Part shown: positions 7,893 through 17,114 of the stretch, one piece after another | How the letters are laid out: each line of letters opens with the position of its first letter | Numbering within the stretch: the first letter of the stretch is position 1 | DNA from: Streptomyces sp. NBC_00376 | GTDB lineage: Bacteria > Actinomycetota > Actinomycetes > Streptomycetales > Streptomycetaceae | DNA: 64,000 bases | Assembly: GCF_036077095.1 (NCBI RefSeq) | Contig: NZ_CP107960.1 | Coordinates: 1,860,001 to 1,924,000 of the forward strand | Direction of reading: 5' to 3' | Notes under the pieces: generated by a model | What the model was told of the DNA's origin: nothing | The model's database searches: none | What the model saw: only the letters and a program-made list of their open reading frames with translations | Program-made: the position numbers and the translations under genes

Positions 7893-8843
7893 TCACACCG
7901 TCCTGATGCGCGGGTTGACCAGCAGATAGAGCAGGTCGACGATGACGTTGACCACCAGGAACGCGATGGCGATGGTCAGTACGGTGCCCTGGACCAGGGC
8001 GACGTCGCCGCCGGTGACACCTTCGAGGATGAGTTTGCCCATGCCGGGCAGATCGAAGATCGCTTCGATGACGACGGCACCGCTGAGCATGTAGCCGACC
8101 TTGATGCCGAGCACGGTCAGCGGGGTGACGAGCGCGTTGCGCAGCACCGAGCGGATCACCAGCAGCGGCGGGAGGCCGTTGCCTCGGGCGGTGCGTACGT
8201 AGTCGCGGTCGAGTTCGGCGACCATCGAGGTCCGTACGAGCCGGGCGAGGGACGCGGAGACCGGGAGCGCGAGCGAGATCGCGGGCAGGGCCATGGTGGT
8301 GAGCCAGCCGCTGAAGGAGTCGGCCGGGTTGGTGTAGCCGCCGGTCGGGAAGATCCGGGTGTTCAGTGCGAACTGCTGGATGAGGAGCACCCCGAGCCAG
8401 AAGGACGGGATGGCGACCCCGGCCATGGAGACGACCCGGAACAGCTGGTCGGGCCAGCGGTCCCGGTACATCGCGCCGGTCACTCCGAACAGCACGGCCA
8501 GCACGACCGCGAGGAGCAGCCCGAGCAGGGTCAGCTGGAGGGTGAGCGGGAAGGCGGCCGTGATCCGGTCGGCCACGGGCTGGCTCGGCGGGACGGTCAT
8601 CCCGAGGTCGAGGTGGAGCAGTTGGCCGAGGAAGTGGAAGTACCTGACCGGGAGCGGGTCGTTGAGGCCGTTGGCCTCGGCGAAGGCCGCTCGGGCCTCG
8701 GGGGTGGCGCTCTCCCCGAGCGCGTTGAAGGCCGGGTCGGCCGGCGAGAACTGGAGCACCACGAAGACGAGCAGCGCGATGCCGAGGATCATCACCGGCA
8801 TCATCGCGACGCGACGCAGCGCGAGCCGGAGAAAAGCAACCAT
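7893..8843 (-). CDS. Dipeptide-family ABC transporter permease (SatB-like)
   Basis: This 316-residue inner-membrane subunit of the DppB type has an N-terminal membrane anchor, a periplasmic loop (FSPADPAFNALGESATPEAR), then about five further membrane segments and the EAA loop RTARGNGLPPLLVIRSVLRN, which contacts the ATPases. The ATG at 8843 is the natural family start (MVAFLRLALRRVAMMPVMI). One base separates its stop from the ATG of the fused permease-ATPase, so the genes form one operon with the binding protein upstream at 9067-10662. Confidence 0.9.
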   Translation of the reverse strand: MVAFLRLALRRVAMMPVMILGIALLVFVVLQFSPADPAFNALGESATPEARAAFAEANGLNDPLPVRYFHFLGQLLHLDLGMTVPPSQPVADRITAAFPLTLQLTLLGLLLAVVLAVLFGVTGAMYRDRWPDQLFRVVSMAGVAIPSFWLGVLLIQQFALNTRIFPTGGYTNPADSFSGWLTTMALPAISLALPVSASLARLVRTSMVAELDRDYVRTARGNGLPPLLVIRSVLRNALVTPLTVLGIKVGYMLSGAVVIEAIFDLPGMGKLILEGVTGGDVALVQGTVLTIAIAFLVVNVIVDLLYLLVNPRIRTV

Positions 8844-8913
8844 CGTCGGGTTCCTTGCGGTTGGGCGGTCTGGTGGCCCTGGCACCGGGGGGCGGGGTGC
8901 CGGACCGGGCTGT

Positions 8914-9055
8914 CGGTCACCTGTGACATGTCGCCGACGCGCCGTCCGTGGTGCGGCTGTGCGGGTGGCACGGCGGCAGTGCGGCGGTGCGGTACGGGTG
9001 GCACGGCGGTGCGGTGCATTCGCACGGCGGTGCGGTGACATGTCACAGGTGACCG
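8914..9055. repeat. 19-base perfect inverted repeat around a G/C tandem loop
   Basis: CGGTCACCTGTGACATGTC (8914-8932) and its exact complement (9037-9055) flank 104 bases made of degenerate units around GCACGGCGGTGCGGT. It sits in the gap between the binding-protein gene (upstream in transcription) and the permease genes. There it could form an mRNA stem that protects or terminates most transcripts, giving more binding protein than membrane subunits. No ORF is supportable here. Confidence 0.7.
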
Positions 9056-9066
9056 GTGCTCTTCGG

Positions 9067-10662
9067 TCAGGCGCGGCTGACGTCCAGGAAGGAGAGGCCC
9101 GTGGTGGGCAGCGGCTTGAAGCCGGGCAGCGCCTTCTCGTTCCAGGCCGTGGGCAGCTTGCGGTGGAGGATCGGGTACAGCGCGGCCTCATCGGCGACCA
9201 GGTCGGTGACCTCGCCCCACAGCTCCTTGCGCTTGGCCTCGTCGGCGGCCTGGGCGGCCTTGTCGAGGGTCTGCCTGACCTTCTTGTACGCCGCGGACTT
9301 GCCCCAGCCGTAACGGCTCTCGGGCCAGAAGCCGTAGTAGAACCAGCGCAGCAGGAGGTCGGCGTCGTTGCCGAAGACCGACGGGTCACCGGGGGCGACC
9401 AGCACCTCGAAGTCGCCCTTGTCGATCTTGGCGTACTGGGCCGGGGACTGGGCGATGTCGAGGGTGACCTTGACGCCCGCCGCCTCCCAGCTCTCCTTCA
9501 GCAGCGGGGCGATGTCCTTGACCCAGCCGGTGTCGGTGGTGAGGACGGTGAAGGAGAGGTTCTTGACGCCCGCGTCGGCGAGCAGCTGCTTGGCCTTCGC
9601 CACGTCGTGGGTGTAGACCGTGGCGGCCTTGTGGTAGTCGGGGTGGGTGGCGGGGACGTAGCCGGTGGCGGCCGCCGCATTGCCCACCATCGCCGTCGAG
9701 ATGATCTTCTCGGTGTCCAGGGCGTAGTGCAGCGCCTGGCGCACACGCTTGTCCGCGAACCGCTTGTCGGCGGTGTTGAACATCAGGAAGAGCAGGCCGA
9801 AGGACTGCACGGACTCGGTCTTCGAGGAGCCCGCGAGCCGCTTGACGTCGATGTAGGGCACGTCCTCGATGGCCTGGACCCGGCCCGACTCCATGGCGCT
9901 GACGCGTGCCGACTGGTCCGACATCAGCCGCCAGATCATCTTCTTGGCCTTGGCCGGGTGGGGGCCGTTGTACTTGTCGTACGCCTCGAAGACGATCTTG
10001 TCCTCGCGGGTCGCCTCGATGAACCGGTACGGCCCCGAGCCGACCGGCTTGGCGTCGAACGCCTTGGGGTCCGGTTCGACGATCTTCTTCGGGACGATCC
10101 GGGCCACGGCGATACGGGAGGGGAAGAGCGCGAAGGGGTACTTCAGCTTGAACTCGACCGTGCCGGCGTCGACGGCCTTCACCGTGTCGATGAAGGGCAC
10201 GAACTGGGCCATGAGCGAGGCGTTCTTCGGGTCCAGGATGCGTTCGAAGCTGAACACCACGTCGTCCGCGGTGACCGGTGATCCGTCGTGGAAGGTCGCG
10301 CCCGTGCGGAGCGTGGCCCGGTAGGTGGTGGCGTTGATCTTCTTCGGCAGCTCGGTGGCGAGTGCGGGACGGGCCACGAGTGTTGCCGGATCGAGATCCA
10401 CGAGGCCCTCGAAGATGTGCATATTGGCGGCGTACGGAGTGGCGCCCGAGGTGATCATCGGGTCGAATCCGGTCGACAGGGGGTACGAGAGACCGGCCTC
10501 GATCAGGCCGCTGCCGCTGCCCTTGTCCGCCGTGCCGTCGGCGGTCGATGACGGGCCGCCGCAGGCGGAAAGGCTCGCCGTGATGGCGGCTGCGGCACCG
10601 ATGGCACCGGTGTATCGCAGGAAGGTGCGGCGCTCGACACCGGCTGGTCTCAGCTCGGGCAC
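9067..10662 (-). CDS. Extracytoplasmic solute-binding lipoprotein, SBP family 5 (SatA-like)
   Basis: This 531-residue binding protein captures the importer's substrate outside the membrane. The GTG start at 10662 has GGAGG five bases upstream. The N-terminus has a twin-arginine motif (ERRTFLR, about 10-16) followed by a hydrophobic stretch and lipobox LSAC with Cys about 34, so it is probably a Tat-exported lipoprotein. The body is a family 5 (peptide/nickel/sialate) binding protein: STGFDPMITSGATPYAANMH, GATFHDGSPVTADDVVFSFE, LMFNTADKRFADKRVRQALH. It is first in the operon SBP, permease, permease-ATPase, ATPase, lyase and is divergent from a FadR-type regulator. Sialic acid is the inferred ligand; an oligopeptide ligand is the alternative. 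Confidence 0.88.
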   Translation of the reverse strand: MPELRPAGVERRTFLRYTGAIGAAAAITASLSACGGPSSTADGTADKGSGSGLIEAGLSYPLSTGFDPMITSGATPYAANMHIFEGLVDLDPATLVARPALATELPKKINATTYRATLRTGATFHDGSPVTADDVVFSFERILDPKNASLMAQFVPFIDTVKAVDAGTVEFKLKYPFALFPSRIAVARIVPKKIVEPDPKAFDAKPVGSGPYRFIEATREDKIVFEAYDKYNGPHPAKAKKMIWRLMSDQSARVSAMESGRVQAIEDVPYIDVKRLAGSSKTESVQSFGLLFLMFNTADKRFADKRVRQALHYALDTEKIISTAMVGNAAAATGYVPATHPDYHKAATVYTHDVAKAKQLLADAGVKNLSFTVLTTDTGWVKDIAPLLKESWEAAGVKVTLDIAQSPAQYAKIDKGDFEVLVAPGDPSVFGNDADLLLRWFYYGFWPESRYGWGKSAAYKKVRQTLDKAAQAADEAKRKELWGEVTDLVADEAALYPILHRKLPTAWNEKALPGFKPLPTTGLSFLDVSRA

Positions 10663-10764
10663 GGGTCCTCCAGGGACGTCGAAGGTGGAACGTGAGGGGG
10701 AGATCTGGCGGGGAAGCGGGTGGTGGGACGCAGGATCACGGGGGATCAGGAATCCCGGGCATCG

Positions 10765-10777
10765 GACGTCAGATGTC
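10765..10777 (-). promoter_or_regulatory. Candidate FadR-type operator, site 1
   Basis: On the reverse strand this reads GACATCTGACGTC, inside a wider symmetric stretch (TCAGATGTCTGA). It lies between the divergent binding-protein gene and the FadR-type regulator. The identical 13-mer recurs at 11762-11774, and a one-mismatch copy at 20436-20448. Confidence 0.6.
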
Positions 10778-10844
10778 TGATGCCTTGATAGCGTGGGAAC
10801 GTAGCTGGACAATCGAGAGGGGTCAAGAGGTGGGGAGTTCACAT

Positions 10845-11576
10845 ATGTCCGGTGCGAAGCCCGGCCGGCAGCTGCTCCGGCAGGAAGTGGTCGAGGGCAT
10901 CAAGCGCTACATCCTCGAAGAGCGCCTTCGCCCCGGGGACCCGCTGCCCACCGAGCCCGCCCTGTGCGAGGCGCTCGGCGCCAGCCGCTCCAGCGTCCGC
11001 GAGGCGGTCAAGATCCTCGCCGCGCTGGACATCGTGGAGGTGCGGCACGGGCACGGCACGTACGTGGGCAGACTGAGCCTGTCGGCCCTGGTGGAGAGCC
11101 TGACCTTCCGGGGACTGCTCTCCCCCGACGACGACTTCCAGGTGATGGCCGACCTCGTCGACGTGCGCGAGCTCTTCGAGCGCGGGATGGCCGACCGGAT
11201 CGTCTCGCTGCTCAGCGCGGAACAGCTCGACAGGCTGGACGGCCTGGTCACCACGATGCGCAGGACCGGCGCCCAGGACGGGCACGGCTTCGTGGAAGCG
11301 GACCGGGCGTTCCACGCACTGCTGGTGGCGCCGCTCGGCAACGAACTGATCGGCCAGCTCTCGATGGCCTTCTGGGACGTGTACTCGATCGTCGCGCCGC
11401 ACCTCGACGGGTTCACGCACGCCGACGAGATGGCGACGATCGCGGCCCACCAGAACATCGTGGACGCCGCGCGGGCCGGGGACATCACCGGCTTCATGAA
11501 GGCGCTGGGCGAGCACTACGCCCCGGTCAGGCGCCGGATCTCCGAAGCCCGCGCCCGGGACAGCGCCCTGGACTGA
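10845..11576 (+). CDS. GntR/FadR-family transcriptional regulator
   Basis: This 243-residue regulator has a winged helix (about 10-76; LRPGDPLPTEPALCEALGAS then RSSVREAVKILAALDIVEVR, wing GHGTYVG) and a FadR C-terminal (FCD) ligand domain with the usual Asp/His metal ligands (EADRAFHALL, AAHQNIV, LGEHYAPV). The ATG at 10845 is preceded by GGGGAG at seven bases. It is divergent from the ABC importer operon and has a candidate operator in the shared spacer. Together with the esterase/sialidase operon downstream this makes it the likely sialate-responsive regulator. It is probably a repressor relieved by a sugar acid, which is inference. Confidence 0.88.
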   Translation: MSGAKPGRQLLRQEVVEGIKRYILEERLRPGDPLPTEPALCEALGASRSSVREAVKILAALDIVEVRHGHGTYVGRLSLSALVESLTFRGLLSPDDDFQVMADLVDVRELFERGMADRIVSLLSAEQLDRLDGLVTTMRRTGAQDGHGFVEADRAFHALLVAPLGNELIGQLSMAFWDVYSIVAPHLDGFTHADEMATIAAHQNIVDAARAGDITGFMKALGEHYAPVRRRISEARARDSALD

Positions 11577-11761
11577 GGCGCCGCCCGGCGGATCGGGGCC
11601 GCCGGACCCGGCCCGTGATCCGCCGCCCCGGCCAGTCGTCCACCGGCCCCGGGCCGCGATCCATCAACCCCGGGCCGCGACTCGCCGGCCTCGGGCCGTG
11701 ATCCGTCGGCCGGGCCCTTGACGGCCGCCACGAAGGCTGCCTAGGGTCCGTGTGCCGCCAG
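11577..11761. repeat. Degenerate GC-rich repeats between regulator and esterase operon
   Basis: Three to four imperfect units around CCCCGGGCCGCGATCCATC and CTCGGGCCGTGATCCGTC follow the regulator stop. They may act as a weak terminator. No gene is seen. Confidence 0.4.
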
Positions 11762-11774
11762 GACATCTGACGTC
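11762..11774 (+). promoter_or_regulatory. Candidate FadR-type operator, site 2
   Basis: GACATCTGACGTC, identical to site 1 in the opposite orientation, lies 54 bases before the start codon of the esterase that opens the secreted-enzyme operon. Confidence 0.6.
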
Positions 11775-11828
11775 TTCTGTCTCGATGCCCGGCGTTCACA
11801 CCCCGGCGCATCCCAGGAGGGCACCTCC

Positions 11829-12836
11829 ATGCCGTTGACGGACCTCTCGCTCGCGGACTGCCGCGAATACCGGCCCGAACTGCCGGTTCCGGACGGCTTC
11901 GACGCCTTCTGGTCGAGCACCCTGAGCGAGGCGCCCGCCGCCGGCGGTCCGGTGCCGAAGCCGGTGTTCGCACCCGTGGACACCGGGCTCATCCAGATCC
12001 GTACGTACGATGTGACATTGCCCGGCTTCGCCGGACGCCCGGTCCACGGCTGGCTGCACCTGCCGGCCGGGGCCACCGAACCCCTCGGCTGCGTGGTCGA
12101 GTTCCTCGGTTACGGGCGTGGGCGGGGCCTCGCGCACGAGAACACGCTCTGGGCGTCCGCCGGTCACGCACACCTGATCATGGACACCCGCGGTCAGGGC
12201 TGGTCGGCCGCGGGCGGTTCCACCGCCGACACGGACGCCGGGGCGGCCGGCACCGTACCCGGCTTCCTCACCCGTGGCATCGAGAGCCCCGAGACGTACT
12301 ACTACCGGCGGGTGTTCACCGACGCGGTGCGCTGCGTCGAGGCGGTGCGCGAGCACCCCGCGGTCGATCCGGACCGGATCGTCGTGACCGGGGTCAGCCA
12401 GGGCGGCGGGGTCGCGCTGGCGGTGTCGGGGCTGGTGCCGGGGCTGGCCGGGGTGATGCCGGACGTGCCGTTCCTCTGCAACTTCCGGCGCGGCGCGGAG
12501 ATTTCGGGCCGACCACCGTTCACCGAGATCGCCGAGTACCTGAAGCTCCACCGCGACCGCACCGGGGCGGCGTTCACCACCCTGTCGTACTTCGATGCGG
12601 CGCTGCTCGCCACCCGCGCCACCGCTCCCGCGCTGTTCTCGATCGCGATGATGGACGAGATCTGTCCGCCCTCCACCTGCTTCACCGCGTACAACCACTA
12701 CGCGGGCCCCAAGGACGTACGCGTCTACGAGTTCAACGGGCACGAGGGCGGTACGGCATACCAGCAACGGGAGCAACTGGCCTGGGTGCGTTCCCTGTTC
12801 GCAGGCCCGCCGTCGGGGCGGGCCGGCCACTCCTGA
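11829..12836 (+). CDS. Acetyl xylan esterase-type (AXE1) deacetylase
   Basis: This 335-residue alpha/beta hydrolase of carbohydrate esterase family 7 removes O-acetyl groups from sugars. Visible: GYGRGRGLAHENTLWASAGH, the oxyanion/strand motif DTRGQGWS, nucleophile elbow GVSQGGG with the catalytic Ser, SIAMMDEICPPSTCF holding the acid Asp, and FNGHEGG with the catalytic His. There is no signal peptide, so it is cytoplasmic. AGGAGGGCACCTCC gives a strong ribosome site before the ATG. It is first of three genes with a secreted SGNH esterase and a sialidase. This suggests a role in de-acetylating O-acetylated sialic acids or their oligosaccharides after uptake, which is inference. Confidence 0.88.
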   Translation: MPLTDLSLADCREYRPELPVPDGFDAFWSSTLSEAPAAGGPVPKPVFAPVDTGLIQIRTYDVTLPGFAGRPVHGWLHLPAGATEPLGCVVEFLGYGRGRGLAHENTLWASAGHAHLIMDTRGQGWSAAGGSTADTDAGAAGTVPGFLTRGIESPETYYYRRVFTDAVRCVEAVREHPAVDPDRIVVTGVSQGGGVALAVSGLVPGLAGVMPDVPFLCNFRRGAEISGRPPFTEIAEYLKLHRDRTGAAFTTLSYFDAALLATRATAPALFSIAMMDEICPPSTCFTAYNHYAGPKDVRVYEFNGHEGGTAYQQREQLAWVRSLFAGPPSGRAGHS

Positions 12837-12851
12837 CCGGAGGCACCTTCC

Positions 12852-14147
12852 GTGCGCAGACGATCCATGCTTCTCGCCGCCGGCGCGGCAGCCCTTGGCG
12901 CCCGGTTCGGCGGCCGCGCCTTCGCCGCCGCTCCGGGCGGCGATCCGCTCCTGGACCACGACACCCCAGTGGACCTGGACGGCAGCGAGTACGTCGACCT
13001 GTCGAACCGGGTCGGCAGACTCGCCCCGCTCGCCACGGGAACCATCCTCGTCACCTTCCGCACCACCAGCCACAACGAGGCGATGACGCTGCTCAGCGCC
13101 TCCGATCCGACCGAGCCCTCCTCCAACGTCACGCTGAACCTGAGCGGCGGCGCCCTTCAGTTCTCCGTGCGCGAGAAGGGTGCGGTGCTGATCAATGTCA
13201 TGACCAGGACACGGTATGACGACGGGCTGCGCCATACCGTCGCCGTCACCGTCGACTCCTCCGGCACCCGGCTCCACGCCGGCGGACGCACCGTCTTCGA
13301 GACGGCACGGCACGCCTTCTTCGCCGGTGTCTCCGGGCTGGGCGCGCTCGCTCTCGGCCGCAATCTCGACAGCGACCACCCCGACGGCGAGTGGTTCTGC
13401 ACCGGCACGATCGAGCGGGCCGCGGTCTGGGACCGGGTGCTCGGCGAGGCCGAACTGGTCGCGCACAGCCCCCGCCCCGACCTCGCCGACCTGGGCAGAA
13501 TCTCCACGGTCCTGAACAGCGACACGCCCGCCACCTGGGTCGTCACCGGTGACAGCATCACCCATGGCGCCCTGCACACCAACGGCTGGCGCAGCTACCC
13601 GGAGCACTGGACGGAACGGGTCCGCTGGGAGCTGGGCAAGCCGAAGAACCGTGACTTCGTGATCGATTCCGGCGTGAGCGGCGCCACCAGCGCCGAGCTC
13701 GTCGCCATGTTCGGGGAGCGGGTCACCGCCTTCTCGCCGCGGGTGGTCTCGATCATGATCGGTACGAACGACATCGCGACGTCGGGCCTCGGCCCCGAGG
13801 CGTACCGGGCCAACCTCGTCTCGCTCGTCGGCTCCGTGCGGGCGCTGCCCGGCTCACCGGTGCCGGTGCTCCAGTCGCCCAACCCGGTCGATCCGGCGAA
13901 GTGGCCCGGCCGGGTGGGACTTTCCCGGTACGCGCAGGTGATGGGCGAGGTCGCGGCAGCGCAGAACGTGGTGTTCGTCGACCACTACAGCGACTGGCTG
14001 AACGGCGGCGGCCAGGTCCCGCTGTCGCTGCTCAACGACGGGCTCCACCCGAACGAGCGGGGCCACCACCGCCTCGCACTGAAGATGATCAAGGACTTGC
14101 GGGTCTTCGACCCCGGCAGCCGGGTCTGTTCGCTGCGTGTCCCGTAG
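12852..14147 (+). CDS. Secreted LamG-like plus SGNH/GDSL esterase
   Basis: This 431-residue protein starts MRRRSMLLAAGAAALGARFG, an arginine-rich Sec or Tat-like signal cut after AFA. Residues about 30-220 form a concanavalin-like LamG domain (DGSEYVDLSNRVGRL, then TRYDDGLRHTVAVTVDSSG). Residues about 225-425 form an SGNH hydrolase: block I GDSITHG with the nucleophile Ser, block III IGTNDIA, and block V DGLHPNERGHH with Asp and His. Placement 15 bases after the AXE1 gene and 137 bases before a sialidase suggests that it removes acetyl groups from sialoglycans outside the cell (sialate O-acetylesterase activity). Substrate is not proven by sequence. Confidence 0.87.
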   Translation: MRRRSMLLAAGAAALGARFGGRAFAAAPGGDPLLDHDTPVDLDGSEYVDLSNRVGRLAPLATGTILVTFRTTSHNEAMTLLSASDPTEPSSNVTLNLSGGALQFSVREKGAVLINVMTRTRYDDGLRHTVAVTVDSSGTRLHAGGRTVFETARHAFFAGVSGLGALALGRNLDSDHPDGEWFCTGTIERAAVWDRVLGEAELVAHSPRPDLADLGRISTVLNSDTPATWVVTGDSITHGALHTNGWRSYPEHWTERVRWELGKPKNRDFVIDSGVSGATSAELVAMFGERVTAFSPRVVSIMIGTNDIATSGLGPEAYRANLVSLVGSVRALPGSPVPVLQSPNPVDPAKWPGRVGLSRYAQVMGEVAAAQNVVFVDHYSDWLNGGGQVPLSLLNDGLHPNERGHHRLALKMIKDLRVFDPGSRVCSLRVP

Positions 14148-14284
14148 CGGCGCGCCCGAGTCCGCACCGGCCCGCACCCGGTCCCCGGCCCCGCCAGGCC
14201 CGGCCTTGCGAGGGGCGCCGCCCCTTGCGAGAAGCACCTCCCCTTCCAAGAAGCACATCCCCCTTCCGAGAAGAGAGATCGTCC

Positions 14285-15724
14285 ATGCAGCGAAAAGTCT
14301 CCGTCGCCCTGCTCAGCGCCGCCCTGCTGGTGGTCACCGCGACCGGCACCGCCCACGCCGCCTCCCCCGCCCCCGGTCAGCTGACCTCGCAGGACCTGAC
14401 CGTCGACGGGGTGGGATCGCCCCACTACCGCATCCCGGCGCTCACCACCTCGGTCAAGGGCACGGTGCTCGCGGCCTACGACGCCCGCCCCACCCTCGGC
14501 GACCTGCCGGGCAACATCTCCATCGTGCTTCGCCGCAGCACGGACAACGGTGTGACATGGCAGCCGCAGCAGGTGGTCCGCAAGGACGCCGCGCCCAAGG
14601 GCTACGGCGACCCGAGCCTGCTCGTGGACCGCACCACCGGCCGGATCTTCCTGTTCTACGCGGCCTCGGTGAACCAGGGCTTCTTCGGCTCGGGCACCGG
14701 CAACGACGAGAGCGACCCCGATGTCCTCCAGGCCGACTACAGCTACTCCGACGACGACGGGGTGACCTGGACCCATCGCCGTATCACCAAGCAGATCAAG
14801 GACCCCGCCTGGGCGGGCATGTTCGCGGCCTCCGGCGAGGGCATCCAGCTGAGCCGGGGCACGTACAAGGGCCGGCTGATCCAGCAGTACGCCGTCCGCA
14901 TCAACGGTGCCAACTACGCGGCGAGCGCCTACAGCGACGACCACGGCGAGACGTGGAAGATGGGCAATCCGGTCGGCCCCGGCGGCGACGAGAACAAGAC
15001 CGTCGAGCTGTCCGACGGCAGGGTCATGCTAAACAACCGCTCGAAGCCGTACCGGACGATCGCGTACTCCACCGACGGCGGGGTCAACTACACCCCGTTC
15101 GCCCAGGACACCCAGCTCACCGACCCGGCGAACAACGCCTCGGTGATGCGGTACGCCCCCGATGCCGCACCGTCCGACCCGCAGTCCTCGTGGCTGCTGT
15201 TCAGCAACACGGAGGACGCCTCGGCACGGCGCAACCTCACGGTGAAGATGTCCTGCGACAACGGGAAGACCTGGCCGATCCGGAAGGTCGTCGACCCGGG
15301 CGCCGCGGCCTACTCGACACTGACCCGGCTCGCGGACGGCCGCCTCGGACTCCTCTACGAGCGGGCCGACTACACGCACATCACCTACTCGTCCTTCGAC
15401 CTGAAGTGGCTCGGCGGCACCTGCGCCGACATCACGATCACCCCGCCCGCGACGCTCAGGGCAGGCGCGTCCGCCGACGTGACGGTGCGGGTGGTCAACC
15501 GGATGGACGTGCGCCGTGACCGGGGCACCATGGATCTCACGGTGCCCGGCGGATGGACGACGAGCCAGGTCGTCGTCCCGGCGCTCAACCCGGGCCAGGG
15601 GGCCAATGTGAAGGTCCCGGTGACGGTGGCCGCGGGCGCCTCGGGCAGTGCGACGCTCACCGCCACGTACCGGGCGAGCGGCAAGCAGGCGTCCGGCAGC
15701 GCCACGGTGACCGTGACCCCGTAG
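14285..15724 (+). CDS. nanH: Secreted exo-sialidase (GH33)
   Basis: This 479-residue secreted sialidase should release terminal sialic acid from host or environmental glycans. The ATG at 14285 begins a Sec signal (MQRKVSVALLSAALLVVTAT, cut after AHA). The catalytic propeller has the YRIP motif (Arg about 49), Asp-boxes STDNGVTW (85-92), SDDDGVTW, SDDHGETW and a cysteine-containing CDNGKTW, the acid GEGIQL (Glu about 185) and the nucleophile region LLYERADY. A C-terminal NEW3/CARDB-like beta domain (about 392-479) follows, but there is no sorting signal, so it is probably free. It resembles the Micromonospora viridifaciens sialidase in layout. It feeds the two importers in this window. Confidence 0.92.
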   Translation: MQRKVSVALLSAALLVVTATGTAHAASPAPGQLTSQDLTVDGVGSPHYRIPALTTSVKGTVLAAYDARPTLGDLPGNISIVLRRSTDNGVTWQPQQVVRKDAAPKGYGDPSLLVDRTTGRIFLFYAASVNQGFFGSGTGNDESDPDVLQADYSYSDDDGVTWTHRRITKQIKDPAWAGMFAASGEGIQLSRGTYKGRLIQQYAVRINGANYAASAYSDDHGETWKMGNPVGPGGDENKTVELSDGRVMLNNRSKPYRTIAYSTDGGVNYTPFAQDTQLTDPANNASVMRYAPDAAPSDPQSSWLLFSNTEDASARRNLTVKMSCDNGKTWPIRKVVDPGAAAYSTLTRLADGRLGLLYERADYTHITYSSFDLKWLGGTCADITITPPATLRAGASADVTVRVVNRMDVRRDRGTMDLTVPGGWTTSQVVVPALNPGQGANVKVPVTVAAGASGSATLTATYRASGKQASGSATVTVTP

Positions 15725-15833
15725 CGCGCCGGGCCTCCGGGAGGTACCGCGCGTCCCCGGTCCGCCCTCGCGCACCGGTGCGACGATGAGGGCGTTCAGC
15801 ACCTCCCGGAGCGTCAGAACAGGTGGTAGCGCC

Positions 15834-17072
15834 ATGGCAGTGACGGGCTTACGCATCGGGGTGGTCGGCGGCAGCATCGCCGGCTGCGCGATGGCGATCG
15901 CCGGGGCTCGGGCCGGGGCGGACGTCACCGTCCACGAGCGCAGCGACGGCGAGTTGCAGGACCGGGGCTTCGGCATCGTCATCCCGCCGCCGCTCCACCG
16001 GGAACTGGTCGATGGCGGGTACCTGGGTGCGGACATGCCGACCATCCCGGTCGCCACCCGGGTCTGGCTGGCACGGGCACCGGGAAGGCGGTCGGCACGC
16101 GAACTGGCCCGGCAGCAGGCCCCGGTGGCACCGTGCAACTGGGGCCTCCTGTGGCGGGCGCTGCGCGCCAACGCCGGGGGCTGCACCTACCACCGCGGGC
16201 ACCCCGTCGCCTCCGTCGGGCGTACGGCCTCCGGCGGCGCCGTGATCCGTACCGCGGACGGCGAGCGGGAGTACGGCATCGTCGTCGGGGCGGACGGACA
16301 CCGGTCCGTCACCCGCGAGCTGGTCGCACCCGAGGTGCGGCCGGTGCCCGCCGGGTATCTGGTCTGGCGGGGCACGATCCCGACGAGCGCGCTGCGCGAC
16401 CATCCGAAGCAGCTGGAACTGCTGGAGTCCGCCTGGGTCACCCTGGGCTTCCCCGGCGGGCACGGTGTCTTCTATCTGATCCCTGGGGCGGCCGCGGGTT
16501 CGCGGCTGCTGGCGTACGCCATCTATGCCTCTCCCCCGGCCGAGGCGCACGCCGTCCACGCCTCTCCCCCGGCCGCGGACTCGGCCACCGGCACCGCTCC
16601 GGACGCCCCGGTCCGTGCCGCGTACGTGCGGCACATCGCCGAGGAGCACTTCCCCGCCGAGTGGGCCGACATCGTCGCCCGGGGCGAACACAGCTCCCAG
16701 GCGCTCCACCCGGTGGCCGACTTCGTGGTGCCCCGGGCGGCGGAACCACCCTTCCTGCTGGCCGGCGACGCGGCGAGCGTGACCCGGCCGCACACCGCGA
16801 GCGGGGCGGTCAAGGCGCTCCAGGACGCGCTGTGTCTGGAACGGTCGCTGCGCGCCTCCGCCTCGGCGGTCGAGGCCCTGCACCGGTACGCGGACGAGCG
16901 TTCCGCCGAGGGGGCCCGCCTGGTCGGCCTCGGCCGCAGGCTGGGGCGCGCGTTCGTCGAGAACGCGCCCGACTGGCCGGCGATGGGGCCCGCCGAGGTG
17001 GAGGCGCTGAGCCGCGCCGCGCTGGACGGCGACGACAGCTATCTGTACGGCAGCGTCCAGCGGCAGGGGTGA
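15834..17072 (+). CDS. FAD-dependent monooxygenase
   Basis: This 412-residue flavoprotein of the aromatic-ring hydroxylase type has an N-terminal dinucleotide fold GVVGGSIAGCAMAIAGARAG followed by an acidic-arginine end (VHER), the DG motif GADGHRSVTRE, and the second FAD motif LLAGDAASVTRPHTASGA. AGGTGG before the ATG at 15834 supports the start; the in-frame start 48 bases earlier has no ribosome site. An insertion with two near-identical copies of YASPPAEAHAV/HASPPAADSA (about residues 225-250) looks like a small duplication. No substrate can be deduced. It is not obviously part of sialate metabolism. Confidence 0.82.
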   Translation: MAVTGLRIGVVGGSIAGCAMAIAGARAGADVTVHERSDGELQDRGFGIVIPPPLHRELVDGGYLGADMPTIPVATRVWLARAPGRRSARELARQQAPVAPCNWGLLWRALRANAGGCTYHRGHPVASVGRTASGGAVIRTADGEREYGIVVGADGHRSVTRELVAPEVRPVPAGYLVWRGTIPTSALRDHPKQLELLESAWVTLGFPGGHGVFYLIPGAAAGSRLLAYAIYASPPAEAHAVHASPPAADSATGTAPDAPVRAAYVRHIAEEHFPAEWADIVARGEHSSQALHPVADFVVPRAAEPPFLLAGDAASVTRPHTASGAVKALQDALCLERSLRASASAVEALHRYADERSAEGARLVGLGRRLGRAFVENAPDWPAMGPAEVEALSRAALDGDDSYLYGSVQRQG

Positions 17073-17114
17073 CGGGCCGGTTCAGCGGCAGGGGTGACGG
17101 GCCGGTTCAGCGGC
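17058..17114. repeat. 25-base tandem repeat across two convergent stop codons
   Basis: Units at 17058-17082 and 17083-17107 are identical and a third begins at 17108. The array carries the stop of the monooxygenase in unit 1 and the stop of the ABC ATPase at the end of unit 2. It looks like a recent duplication in a 35-base convergent gap. Confidence 0.85.
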
